A DNA stretch of 64,000 bases from Terana coerulea (lineage: Eukaryota; Basidiomycota; Agaricomycetes; Polyporales; Phanerochaetaceae), in assembly GCA_024811115.1 (NCBI GenBank), contig JAKOGH010000138.1, positions 223,703 to 287,702 of the forward strand, in the 5' to 3' direction. The translations under genes were made by a program, and so were the position numbers. Shown here piece after piece: positions 25,091 to 37,700 of the stretch; within the stretch, counting starts at the first letter, position 1, and each line of letters starts with the position of its first letter. The notes below the pieces were generated by a model. It was not told the origin of the DNA and did no database searches. It was given only the letters and a program-made list of their open reading frames with translations.

Positions 25091-25543
25091 TGTTGTCGCT
25101 CCTTATTCGAACGTTCAGAGGCAGGATGACTGTGAACTACTGTGGCAGCGTTTGGTCGAAGGCCAGCCACGAACGCCTCGGGAGAGTGGGTGGGCCAGGA
25201 TAGAGCCAGAATCTAGCCAGAATGTCGGTTTATGTCTGCGGAATAACCTCTACTTCTGTGAGCAATGTGGGCCGCGGGGTACAACCGTATTTGAGGATGG
25301 TGGTGGTGGTATGCGGATACGGTGGTGGCTTAGGCGTCTGCGCATGGCACAGGCTGCCGTGGCGCGCTCCGCATACAAGTCTTGCATGTTGCACATAACA
25401 TGCGTATCTACTCGCATATCCAGCCTAACGAGCCTTGGCTTTATACCTTATGCATCTTAGAGCGCAGAGTTTGAGGGTAATATTGAGGAAAATGGAATAA
25501 TAACGATACAAAGAGTCCAACAAGTACGACGCTATCTAGCAAC
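25091..25543. other. Intergenic region upstream of ITFG1-like gene
   Basis: Promoter side of the ITFG1-like gene and 3' region of SF3B4. No gene or clear core promoter motif seen. Confidence 0.5.
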
Positions 25544-26790
25544 TCACATCTGCATGTATACTTGCGGTCCACCAGGAGGGGTGGTGGCGGCATCATCCCA
25601 GGCATCATGCCTTGAGGCGGTACACCTGGCATGCCTTGCGGAGCAAATCCAGGAGGTGGTGGTGGAACAAAGCCGGCAGCGGCAGGGTTAAACACGGGCA
25701 TATTGGGCGGTGGTACACCCATGGGTGCCATAGGAGGGCATTTGACCCATGGGCATGCCCATAGGCTGTTGAGTGAATCCAGGAGGAGGCGGGGGAGCAG
25801 CAAGGACGCCAGCAAACTGCCCTTGATATGGGCCCTGGAAGCCAGGAGCGGCAAAGCCCATTGGTGCAGGCGGGGGACGAGCAGAAACTGGCAGAGCGTT
25901 GTTCTTGCGTGCTTGAGCGGCGAGGAGACGTTCTGCAGGAGTGCCGTGGCGTTCGCCCTTGCCATCCTTCTTGAAGGCGTACTGTACACTGATAGCCTTG
26001 TTCATGAGGAACTGGCCGTTCATTGATTCAATGGCAGCATCGGAGGATTCGAAGTCCGTGTAAGAGACGAAGCCATATCCTTTTGATTGACCAGTACCTG
26101 GGTCCCTCGCAATCTATGTACCCAGTGTAAGTTTCGGCGTGTATCGTCTATAAGATGGGGACTGGCCTTTGCGGTTGTAGCCATCACACCGAAAGCACTG
26201 AAGGTGTCGTAGAGTAGTCGTTCGTCCACGTTTTCATCCAAGTTTCCAATGAATAGATTCGCGCCAACGTCCAGTTGCTTCTTGTCCGAGGAAGCCTACC
26301 AAGAGAAAGGATAAATGTCAGCGAAACTGTAACCAATGTGAACCCCGCCAGCTTCAGTAAACCGATGGCCTTGCCCTGAATTCCGCCTCAGAGGCGAAGA
26401 AGCCACATGAATCTACAACGCACCTTGTTAACTCTTATTGGCTTTCCCCAAAGCTTGATTTGATTCATGATCTTACAAGCGTATTCTGCGTCTTCCTCCG
26501 TCAAAAATTCACAAAAGCCATAGCCCTGGTGAGCCATTGATATACGATCCTTGGGAAGATGCACATTCACTAACACTGAGTCAATATGGTTGTAATTCCC
26601 GATATAAGCAGCATTACTCACCGACAGGCCCGGCCTGCAACATGAGCTCCCATACGAGTGCATCAGAGCAGCGTTCATCGAGGTTTCCCTAAGCTCACAG
26701 CTATTCAGTATTATTCAGTGTTCATAAGATAAGTTGCCTGACCAGATACACTGTCGCTTCCTGATTCCTGTCATCTTGCGGTCGTGACAT
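25544..26790 (-). CDS. sf3b4: Splicing factor 3B subunit 4 (U2 snRNP)
   Basis: SF3b subunit (yeast Hsh49) that binds pre-mRNA near the branch site. Begins [19 protein letters not shown]1: [18 protein letters not shown], then [19 protein letters not shown]2: [20 protein letters not shown], then [32 protein letters not shown] precedes a Pro/Met/Gly-rich tail. The tail changes frame twice, at the GGG run 25736-25738 (one base too many) and the GGGG run 25578-25581 (one too few). Corrected, it ends GGPQVYMQM at 25544. The intron after TTAK appears to begin gccagt, a rare GC donor, with acceptor gtacatag. It lies about 5 kb from CWC22, another spliceosome gene. Confidence 0.93.
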
Positions 26791-27335
26791 AACGAGGCGT
26801 AGGACAGAGCGAAGTCTAAGCTGGACAGGGGATCGTGTCGGCGACTTCAAAGACACAACCGACGCCCAGAGTACACGAGTTCGAGCATGGCCCGAATGGG
26901 CCACGAAAGTCGCACGGTTGCACCAGTGGCTGTGCTGTGCATTGCACGCCGCTATAGCAATCCTAGTGTTTGCTTATATTCATAGCAGCGCTTTCAGCAA
27001 GATAGACAATCCATTTCAATCTATACGAGGAATGAAGAATTCTAGTACCTATGCGGTAGTCGTGAGTGGGGTCCACGTAGTCGAACCCTCGACTTACAAG
27101 ACAGGCACCAAACTCCCCACAAACCCAATTGTCGGCTATAAACTACAAGACATGAAAGTAAATTGTGATAGTGGTAGAAGAGGGGTGTAAAAGAAATAGG
27201 GTACGCGGTTGTTGCATGATCGTGAAGTGGCGAGCAAGTGACAGAACGGGATATATCGATAAATCGTGAGACGATGAACATGACTGTCGTGAACGAAGCA
27301 ACAGAAGTGCCGAGGATGCCCAAGTTGCTGGTAGC
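26791..27335. other. Intergenic region
   Basis: Between the SF3B4 start and the Cdc42 stop. Short frames only; no gene seen. Confidence 0.5.
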
Positions 27336-28139
<804 letters not shown>

Positions 28140-28948
28140 ACTGTTCCAACAGGTCTATCGAGTCAAGTACGAGAAGCTGGTTGCAGGAAGAAGAGATAGT
28201 CAGCAAGTGGGTCGTTACAACATGCAAGAGCCAGGCCGGCGCTCTCGTGAACGTGGAATGCGTTGGACCACGGTACACTTCTGGCAGGCACCGCCTTGCA
28301 CACGAGGTGCGCAGCTCACCTTCTTGTATCCGGAGAAGTCGTGAAGGGTAGCAACGAGCTCGAGGTGGTCGCGTGTCGGCGGGTGGTAAGGGCCAGGAGT
28401 ATTTTATCTTCCAATTGAACCACGAGTCGAACGCAACCTAACCACATTCAGTCATTCATGGGGCTTCCGTCACATATGCAGCATTTGTAGATCCACAAAC
28501 CTCTGAAACGCCTAAGCGAGTCGGAACAACCAAGCTGAGCACGCCGTGGAGGACAGTGAGTGGAGGCTGGGGGATGTAGCGTACAGTCTTGTATGGCCAG
28601 CTACCTCACGGACGCCTGACAACTGTCGATGGTTTCACTGCCATTCTAGGCGCCACCTGCCCTGAACACGTCCCCGCTAACAAATGTAACAAGCGTCATC
28701 ACAGCTCTGGTAAGTAGTGGTTCTAGTGCGGTAACAGACTCTATTATAGCCCCACTATGATTGGGTCTTTGAGACCTCTGCCTCATCACGAGCCATCAGC
28801 CCATCGACTGCGAGGCAGCCAGCACCGGCCTGGTGGTTCGTGAGTTGCCAAAGCAACATATCAGCTCTGCATTGCCCGTGAGTTGACTACGGTATATCAT
28901 CTCGATGTATAGCACGCATGAATCACCCAGGCTCCGTCCCGGTTCACA
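28140..28948. other. Intergenic region upstream of cdc42
   Basis: About 0.8 kb holding the Cdc42 promoter/leader and the 3' flank of the WD40 gene. No gene or clear promoter box seen. Confidence 0.5.
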
Positions 28949-31900
28949 CTACACTCCTACTGGTGGCTGGGAGAACCACGTCAATTGGCCCTGGCGCGTG
29001 CCAGTCAAGATGTAACCATCTGAGCTTGAGCTCCCGTCGAAGCACTGTGAACAAAAAGCTTGAGTGAGTCCAGGGCGGAGGTAAGCATGCAACCTACTGC
29101 GACAGCCCGTATCGCGCTCTCTAGAGAAGGCGAGTGACCGGTCAAAACACATGAATAGAATAACGATAACCTTGAGTTTAACGTACCTTCGGTGTGGTAA
29201 AGTCCGTGAATTACTTCCCCAGAGTCTCGATTCCATACCATAATGCAGCCTCGGACCGTTCCAAATAGAACGGCGGTACCTCGATTTGCAAACAGCGCGC
29301 CGAAGTCATAGGAAGCCTGCAGCTCGGGATCACCAGGGGCATAGACTTGCTCGATCTTGCCCTTCTGGTCGTCTTGATTGATATTGACCAGGTGACTGCG
29401 ACCCCCTGTCTGCGCAGCCACAATGTGAGCACCCTTCATGTCCACGTCCAAGGCGTATCTACGAAGATAACATGGGTCAGGTAATAGCCTGTTCCAGACA
29501 GCAGCTTGCCTACACTTTGGACTTCATGAACGTGTATGCTCGTAGTGTCCCGTTGGGCACCTGGCAATACCATCTACAAAGAATCGATAAGGGTATAGCC
29601 TTTCGTCGAGCGTGCTCAACTTACAGCACTCCGTCTGTAGTACCCCCAATGAGTGCTTCGCCGTCTTCAACGAACTTGATGGCCGTTACATTCTGCCTGA
29701 TTATAGACCTATGAGGCAACCATGTTCCTACAATTTCTTTCATCATGAACAATTATCGAGCATACACAAAAGAAAGCGCACCTCGAATGAACAGCCACAC
29801 CTTCACGCCAGTGCGGGGAAACGCAATAGCCATACGGTCGCGACAAAGAACAAGACAACACGGTGCGTCCTCCCCGCGACGATCCGCACTTGCATCAAGA
29901 ATCTTTGCCCACTGCCACTTGTTGGCAGCCTGCGACGATCCCAACGTGTTAGCATTGAATGGCAAAAATGAACACGCGCATACTCACACTCCGTGTCCAT
30001 GTGCTGACGATGCCATTGTCACCCAACGTCACGACGCCTGCATCACGGTCCATCCATGCCACGTCGGTGACATGCATATTGTGAGCCAACTTCGCGATCT
30101 CCGTCCGAGTCTTGTTGCTCCATATTCGAACACTCTTATCGTTGCCTAGAGTAACAACATTGGTGCGAAACCGCCGTGTGTATAGGGGCATTACTCACAT
30201 ATAACGGCGAAAAGACTACCGTCCAAACCAGGGATAATTGAGCGGATACCAACATCTCCTTTGCCTTTGAGCTTGGCCGTTTGTACACCATCTGAAGTAG
30301 ACCATGCAAACGTTTTCGGTCGTCTGGCCTCGGGAGAAGTTGGAGTTGGAGACCCTGTTCGCTTGACGCCTTGGACTGGCGTCCAGGTGGGTGCGGACCC
30401 GTTGTGAAATGGTGGCATTGAGAGTTCCGCAGGCTCGTGGTGCGATAGCGGAGTCGGTGACGATGGAGATGGACTATTTGGTGCTTTGGATGCCGCGCTC
30501 AATCGTTGCAGCAAAGGTGGCGAAGTTGGCTGCGGACCGTTCAGCGAGCCTGAGGCTACGCAATTTCTATGAGTACCGTATACAAGAGGTCATATCGCAC
30601 ACGGAAAGCGACATACCTCCTCTAATCGACAGTTCTCCAGGGATCGTAGAGACCACAGCTGCCGCTTTGACAAACCCATTCGCAGCACCTTTGATAGCGA
30701 TGGTGTGCTCGTTCGGAGGGCTGCTGCTCAAGACATAACCACCGGGCACAAAACCATTCGTAGCGCCCTTGATACCAACTGACTGAACGTTTGCTGGGGT
30801 CCGTGGGATTATGGGACTTGAGGAAGTAGTGGGTGAGCTGCTGAGTTGGCTATGCTCGTGCAAAGGCGCATCGCCAGGTGTTGTCGCCCTACCATTCTGC
30901 AGCGACGGTCGACGAGCGTTTGCGGATCGAGTGACCGACGCGTTCGCCTGTCGGTTATAGGGCCACCCGCTCCCAATAGGAACCGGTTTCCGTTGTGTTC
31001 CGTTGGCCGATTTCGGCGGCGCAGTCGTGCTGAGTTGAGGTGGGAGTGGCTTGTCCTGCTTCCAGCCGTTCATGGCGGCCGGCCTGATGTTCAATGGGTT
31101 CGAGTACGACCCTTCCGCAACGAAGGAAAGCGACTTGATGTCCGGCGGTGGCTGCGGAGGTCCAATCGCACTAGTGGGTGGCCGCGGGTCGATGGGAGGT
31201 GTGGATTGAGGAGACATTGGCGGGAGAGCGCTGGAGAAGCGGGATACTCGCTGAGGCGGAGGAGGGACGTTTGGCTTCGTAGGTTGGAGCACGATAGGTG
31301 GGTAAGGGGACATGGCAGAGGGTGGAGGCTGAGCCACGGAGGACAGCGAAGTTACCGATGATAGCGATAATACATCTTCCACCTTTACTTTCGAGCTGGA
31401 AGCAGGCGAAGGGGGAGGTGAAGGCGCGGGACGACGAATCCGAACAGGCGAGCGCACAGGTGAGCGAGGAGGAGTGGATGCTGTGCTGGATGTCGGCGGA
31501 GTCTCTGAGCGCGCTGGTTGCTCTAAGGCTGCATTGGGCTCAGAAGGTATGGATGTCGGCGGGATAGATAGGGTAAGGGCGGCGGAGTGTGGTGGCGGTG
31601 AGGGTGCTGGAGGAGCCTGTGGAATGCGGGACTATATGAGCAATGTCGAGAGATAAATGAGTGGTAGACACACCTGAGATGGGCGCGTGGCCGAGGGCGC
31701 ATTTGAAACAAAATCTGTGAGCACCCCTCCAGAGACGAAAGGGTTTGAAACGATCTTTCGTTTTGGCTTGTAAGGAGCTACGTTCGGAGTTATCTCCTTA
31801 CTAGGTTGCAGCGTGGGCATGGTCTCGTTGAGCGCACCTGGCCCTGGAGGCGCCACTGCTTCAGCGGGTTTGGATGATGCCATCGGGACCGACTCATGGA

Positions 31901-32997
31901 CAGGACCGTTCCGAGTTTCGAAGACGGTACTGACTGACTTTCCGCCTGCTGCTGGCGGTTGTGCAGTCCCATCCGCCCTTGCAGGAGGAGAAATGGGCTC
32001 CGCCCGCAGCGGAGGCAGGGACAAACCAGGATAGTCGTCAACCTCTGGTGTGAGTTGAAGTGGTGGTATCAGAGCATCAGGCTGTACCTCGAGCTCTGCT
32101 GCTTTCGCGGGCGATGAAGACAAGCCCGGAGGTGAAAACGATGTCGATTTCACCCGAGGAGGAGTCGTAGGGTTTACAGCAGGAGCTGCAGACGATTCTG
32201 GTACTGGGCTACTTGGAGGAGAGTCCAGTTCCATAGGAGAAAGACTACGTTCACGCTCCGAGGACCTTTCGGACTTCTCGTCCGTAGAGGAAGTCGTTGC
32301 AGCAGCACTCGTCATGGAGATGTCCCGGCTTGCATCAATCTGACTTTGGTTTCTGAATGCATCGTCGATAATAGCGGGTATGCCGGGTTTTGACGCGGAT
32401 GTCGAGATGACAGAAGGTGGTTGGGAGCAGTGTTCGGCTCTGACGTTCGCAATGTCAGCTTGCACACCTACAGACGTATAGATTGGCGCAGTCGCCATTA
32501 ATGCGTCCTCTACATTCGACGCTTTTGTCAGATAATCCTGTAAAGATGGTATTTGCAGACTCACTATGGTTTGTGTGCTCAGAAAGTGGTTGAAGCCAGG
32601 GTTTCCGCAGCTTCGGTGGTAGCATAGAAGGTTTTGGTTTAGGCACTGCATCAATCCTGACAGCCGAAGGAGTGATTTCTTGTACAGGGTCATCATCTCC
32701 AGTGGACACCTTACCCGTGAATACAACAGGTGTCTCCAGGAGTTTGCCATCGGGTGAAGCAACCGCTAGCAATATCTCCTTGCCTGGTTTGACTTCAATT
32801 CGCTTCTGCGCAAATAGGCTGAAATACACCACTGATTTGTCGCCTTCGTCGTCGGAGTCCTCAGAAAGTTCGACTTGGCGTAGGACGACATGGGCTTTCT
32901 GGGTAGACCCGTGAGGATGAAACCGAAGTTGCCCTTTCACGCCGAGTATGGAGGCCACCGTGGGTTCTTCCAGCGTTCCTGCAGGTTGGGAGACCAT
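28949..32997 (-). CDS. Large Ser/Pro-rich protein with C-terminal WD40 domain
   Basis: One multi-exon gene of about 1,200 residues, from ATG 32997 (MVSQPAGTLEEPTVASI) to a stop at 28949 (WFSQPPVGV). The N-terminal 100 residues form a compact region (LGVKGQLRFHPHGS; VLRQVELSEDSDDEGDKSVV). A disordered Ser/Pro-rich stretch follows (about 32.4-30.3 kb; SPPSSPVPESSAAP, PPPPQRVSRFSSALPP). The last third has WD40 blades: LGNDKSVRIWSNKTRTEIAKL, DVAWMDRDAGVVTLGDNGIV, KVYALDVDMKGAHIVAAQTGG and CIMVWNRDSGEVIHG. The disordered part holds a small internal repeat (IKGATNGFV, IKGAANGFV). I do not recognise a specific orthologue; it is probably a scaffold, with partners unknown. Confidence 0.8.
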
Positions 32998-33438
32998 TCC
33001 GTCGTCAATGACGGGGCTGACCGTATAGTTTTGGCAACTTCAATGTGAGCGAGGAACGTTCAGCATGGGGAATGTCGCGGACGAGGAGGAAGCAGTCACT
33101 GGTCGTTTGCAAACAATGCCATTTCGGGTAAACAGTTTGTTAAGGGGTTATCAAACGTTACCCCACTGCAATCCGTAGATAATTATTGTGGGTGAAATCC
33201 AAGGAACTTCACCCTCGAGCTCTGTCGCACCTTACCACGACCACGGAAATGTTCAACATCAAGCTGGCCGTCGCCTTCTTTCCACTACGAGGCCGTTATG
33301 GCGTTGTGGGACATGATGAGTATAAGTCGAACGTACATCCCTTGCGACCGCGGGCATTTGCCATAAAGCCAGGCTCTAATGACTACACCGTGTAGACTTG
33401 GGTGATTGGGATAAGCGATGTAGGTTGAGCGTGGAAGG
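32998..33438. other. Intergenic region
   Basis: Upstream of the WD40 gene and downstream of the CMD-like gene. Nothing recognised. Confidence 0.5.
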
Positions 33439-34338
33439 TCAGTCTATCTCAGGAACACCATCCTTCCATGTAATCCCAGATTTCTTCGCAACCTCCATGG
33501 CAATTTGTCTGACAGCCTTTGCCTGTTCAAGACTCGCCCCACCGTGTTGAGCATTAGCTAAATGCCAGACAATCTGGCGCGGTGTATCCATTGAAACCAG
33601 GGCCGCTACCAAGACCTCTGAGATCTCGACTTGGGAAAGGACGTCTGTCCCGCCGTAAGTGATTCCATAACCGACTGTGTTTGAGAACCATCCTGCAGAG
33701 CTCATGTCAGGAGCTGAAGACAAAATATCATCGTACAGACACACGTACCCATATCAGGATAAATCTCATCGAGGAGACCTTGCACCTTGTCTGCGGTGTC
33801 TCGGTACATCGCCCGAAAAAGCTTCTCGCCATTGCGTACGTATTGTTCCGTGGTTACAGACTGATCCCTATGAGCTCACATTCATCTCGACAGTACATGC
33901 ATAGTTGTATGAATCTTACCTGAGCGTTTGCTTGTCGCGCAACTCCTCTGGCATCACCTCGTGCAACGCAATGAGGCCATTTATCGCCTGGCACAAGTCA
34001 GTCCGACATACAATAAAGCTCGAATTTTCGTACTCGAGAGTATCCGCACAGGAGACCACTGTCCAAGATGGCCTCTCTCATGCGGCGCGCAGATACAGCT
34101 GCTCTTGCTGAGCGGCCTCAGCACTCGCTTGCTGCTCCACTTGAGCTTGCTTCAAGTCTTGCAGGACATGCTGAAATACAGCAGGGACGCCTTCTGGGTG
34201 GTTACTTGAACCGAATCCTACTGCGGCAAGAATGTACCAAGGGTTCCGGAGCACCGCCTCGGTCCCTTGTATGGTATTGCAGAGGGGATATAGCGACTTT
34301 AGATGGTTGAGGAACTCTGTAGTTGCCAGGGTACTCAT
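33439..34338 (-). CDS. AhpD/carboxymuconolactone decarboxylase-fold protein
   Basis: Starts MSTLATTEFLNHLKSLYPLC at 34338, with LRNPWYILAAVGFGSSNHPEG and a coiled region (LKQAQVEQQASAEAAQQEQL). Later exons give REAILDSGLLCGYSR, AINGLIALHEVMPEEL, YVRNGEKLFRAMYRDTADKVQ and GITYGGTDVLSQVEISEVLVAAL...PRQIVWHLANAQHGGASLEQ, ending DGVPEID. The helical core resembles fungal AhpD-like/CMD proteins. The classic E-x-x-C-x-x-C peroxidatic motif is not seen, so an antioxidant role cannot be claimed. The frame slips after LRAA near 34078-34081; one extra base would read RAAMREAI and restore it. Total about 240 residues. Confidence 0.7.
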
Positions 34339-34733
34339 GTGTATGATGGTCTGCTGCGATCGATGTGAGTGGTTGAAGGAAAAGGTGCAAGAGGTCCACG
34401 TTGCGCTTGGCGACGAATAGGACGCATTATATGGGATTCGGAAGTAGAAGCTTGTATGAGGTAACTAAATATCAGCTTTCAGTCCTTCGAGATCGCAGGG
34501 ATCAGAGTGCTTCCGCTCGGGCGGAGACCAGGACGCGGAGGACAGCGTGTGCTTACTGTCGTCGGGGATGTCTCTCTGCCTACTTCCGACGAGATCAAAG
34601 AGGATAAATATTATATTCTGTTCGTGAAAAAAGGCTACAGAGCATGGGGGACTAGGATACATACGTTCCATTGACCGAGAAGGGATTGCATATGCAGGAG
34701 AACCTGTTTCTTGAATAAATAAACGAAGTTTAG
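34339..34733. other. Intergenic region
   Basis: Between the CMD-like start and the Dicer stop. No gene seen. Confidence 0.5.
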
Positions 34734-37700
34734 CTAGCCCATGGTGAATGTTTGCGAGTCGATCTCCATCATATCATCGTCTTCAATAGGTTGAACATCC
34801 AATTCGAAGTCTTCAAGTTCGTGAGGGGCATCGCCTGCATGATAGTTAAGGGCGCCACTGCCATTCGGCCCAACGGTCGGACCTCCGACTTCCGCCAATA
34901 CGACCCGGGCCAAAGCAGCGAAACCCTCCTCCGTCTCATCGTCAAGTTTCTTCTCCTCGACCATCTCAGCGACGGCCTCCACCGCCGCCGCCTCTTCTCC
35001 ATTTCCTTGATTCTGGCAATTGCATATCTTGGAAAGAAAATACGGGCTCTCGGGGTCCTCCAGCACCTGTCTCGCTCGTTCGGCAGCGAGACCTTTGGCC
35101 AGGGAGATGTTCGCCGCTGGGATCGGACCGACAACAGCGAAGTCGTGTACTATGATAGACATGCTGTCGTTTCTCTTCATACTAGACTGGCTTTGCGATT
35201 TACTATCGAGATAAGGTCAGTAGACGCGAGAGAAAGGCTACTTGCGTAATACTAACCGGAAACTGATCTTCATGCATCCAGCACGAGCGGACCACACCAT
35301 CAGCTCAGAGACGGGGTCTCTCGGCATGTTAGGTGACAACACCTCCAGCAGCCCATGCAGCGCGGTCTCGACGACTACCGCGGTCTTCTCAAAATTATAA
35401 TGAGAGTCGACAAGCACGGCGCCGAGGATACTTTCGAGAACATCGCTGATGGCTTTTGGAGGGTCGTGTTTCCAGCCGCTGTGAATGATCTCTTCGGCAG
35501 AAGTCTCCTCGAGTATGGGTATGTACTTGCTGATGGCCATGCTCAACTCGACGTTATTGACCAGCAGAGGCTTGTGCAAGGAAAGAACATTCACGGCCAC
35601 GGAGGCCAGGGCCGGGGCACACACTGCCCTCGAGCGTGCCCACGACAGTTGACCTGACGTCGCAGTAGGGAACTTGTTGTACAGATATTGCATCACGACG
35701 AGATCAATGAGAGCTGTCATATACAATCAGCAAGGATGCATAACACGAGGGTCGAATACTTACCGTCTCCTAAGAATTCGAGTCGCTGGTACGAAGAGTT
35801 CGTGGGCGAACGGAAAGACGGATGAGTGACAGCTTCGATCAAGAGGTGCCCAGAGCGGAACTCGTAGCCCAGTATCTGCTGCATTTCGGCGAACATAACG
35901 GGCATTGCCGACTCAGGCAGACGGTCGTATCGTGCGTTCCATGGCAGGGTCCCTCCAAACCCAAGTCCAAGAGCGGTGCCAACACGTAGGCCCATAGGAA
36001 TGCCGCCTGTGACGAAGCCGGCACCGAGCGAAGCCTCCATGCAGTCTTGCAGACTTCGCTTAGGGAGACGCCGCTCGACGAAGCGGCGTGGCATGGTTTC
36101 CGAAGCGTCTACTTCGAGCGGGGAGCGCGTATCGCCATACGCGCATAGTCTGTGGTTCAGAGGTGAGATATTGCTCGAGGCCGACTTCTTTCGCGCGGGC
36201 GAGGAGGGTGCGGTTCGAGACTGAATTTCTGCGGAGGATGTCAAGCTGTCCCTCGTGTCGGTGCGGGAAACGGTTGTATAGGTGAACAACCGTGCTGAGC
36301 TTCAGTACCGAATCACCCAGCGTTTCTAGTCGTTGATTGTTGAAGCCTGCGTTCGCACTTGGGAGGGTGAGGGCCTGGATCAGAAGGTCGTCCTGAATTG
36401 GCGGTAGACCAAGTTCAAAGCGAATTGTATGGGCTCGGTAGATGTCAGTTATGCGGTGGCAGAGTTCCGGCAGTACTCGGAAGGATCGATAGATGTCTGG
36501 CGAGAAGTTAGCCCAACGACACATGTTCCGGGGGAATGTAAGGATGTCCGTGGCAGTTCTGGAAGTGTTGGGAGGCGGCGCCGAACCGTCCAAATTATAC
36601 ACCGTCGCCGTATGTCGAGGGAAGGCTACAGTTTCGATACATGGCCCGTCCGTCGGGATTTCTGGTTCGACGCCTTTGCGGGTGTACTTAGCCATGTAAA
36701 ACCCGTAATAGGTCTCCGCATTAGCTTCCCTTGAGCCCGGTGCAGGCTTGGATAGAGGCGTCAAATCTTCTCGAATATTCTTCAGCAAAAGCGGGCGACC
36801 GTGCTCCTTGTTACACATCACTATCAGGTGGTCGTAGTTCTCTTCGTTGACCATGGACCAATCGGTTTCGCCGAAAGGCTTGTCTACCGCAGTTTCAATA
36901 GCGTCCCAGTCAACTGCAAGGTCAGGAGTAATAGGAACCAGGTAACACGTCAGAGGGAGAGTGATCCCTCTCCCAGTGATGCACCACCATAGGCCCATTC
37001 TCATAAAGTCCTCCAGAAGCCGACGTTCCCGCCATTCGTTTTCCCAATCAAAGTCCACCGTCCCGACCGCTTCGTCCGTTGAAACGTACAGTCCTTGACA
37101 TACAAGATCTGCTGGTGGAAGGATGGTGCCTGTGATCAGGCCCGCAGATGGTCGCCCGTCAATGCGGAGGACATGCAGCCACAACCTCTCGCCCCTCGTC
37201 CAAGGGTCGCGGACCGTAACGGCCATCATGTCAGGAACGTGGCTTACGTCTCCTATAGAACGCCCGTCTGCGTCATCGTTGTCGCCGGTGGCCGAGCGAG
37301 CTGGGAGGAGATAGTCGTCGAATACACTCAGCTCGTGGAGCTTTCTCACCGCTATGAAAGCAGCGGCTCGCTTGGCTTCCTTCTTCGTACGCTTGGGTGG
37401 TCCGTGGAATGTGAGATGCTCTGGCGGAAGGGGGGAGACTGGGTGGCAGTTGGAGGGTAGCTTCGAATTCTCCGGAGTATTGTGGCAGGTGTATGGGTGT
37501 GAAGCGATCGCGAGGGATAAGGGAGCAAAGGTGATTGAGCAGGCCAATGGAGGTGTTGTAAGTGAGAATGGCGCCAGTGCCCGGGACCACGTATCGTTCG
37601 CGCTCCAGGAGATCCAGAGGGTCTTCCCTTTCTTCACCTTCTTCCAGCTCGTCTTCCTCAACTGGCTTGGGCAGGTCTTCGCGAGTCTGATAAACCTGTC

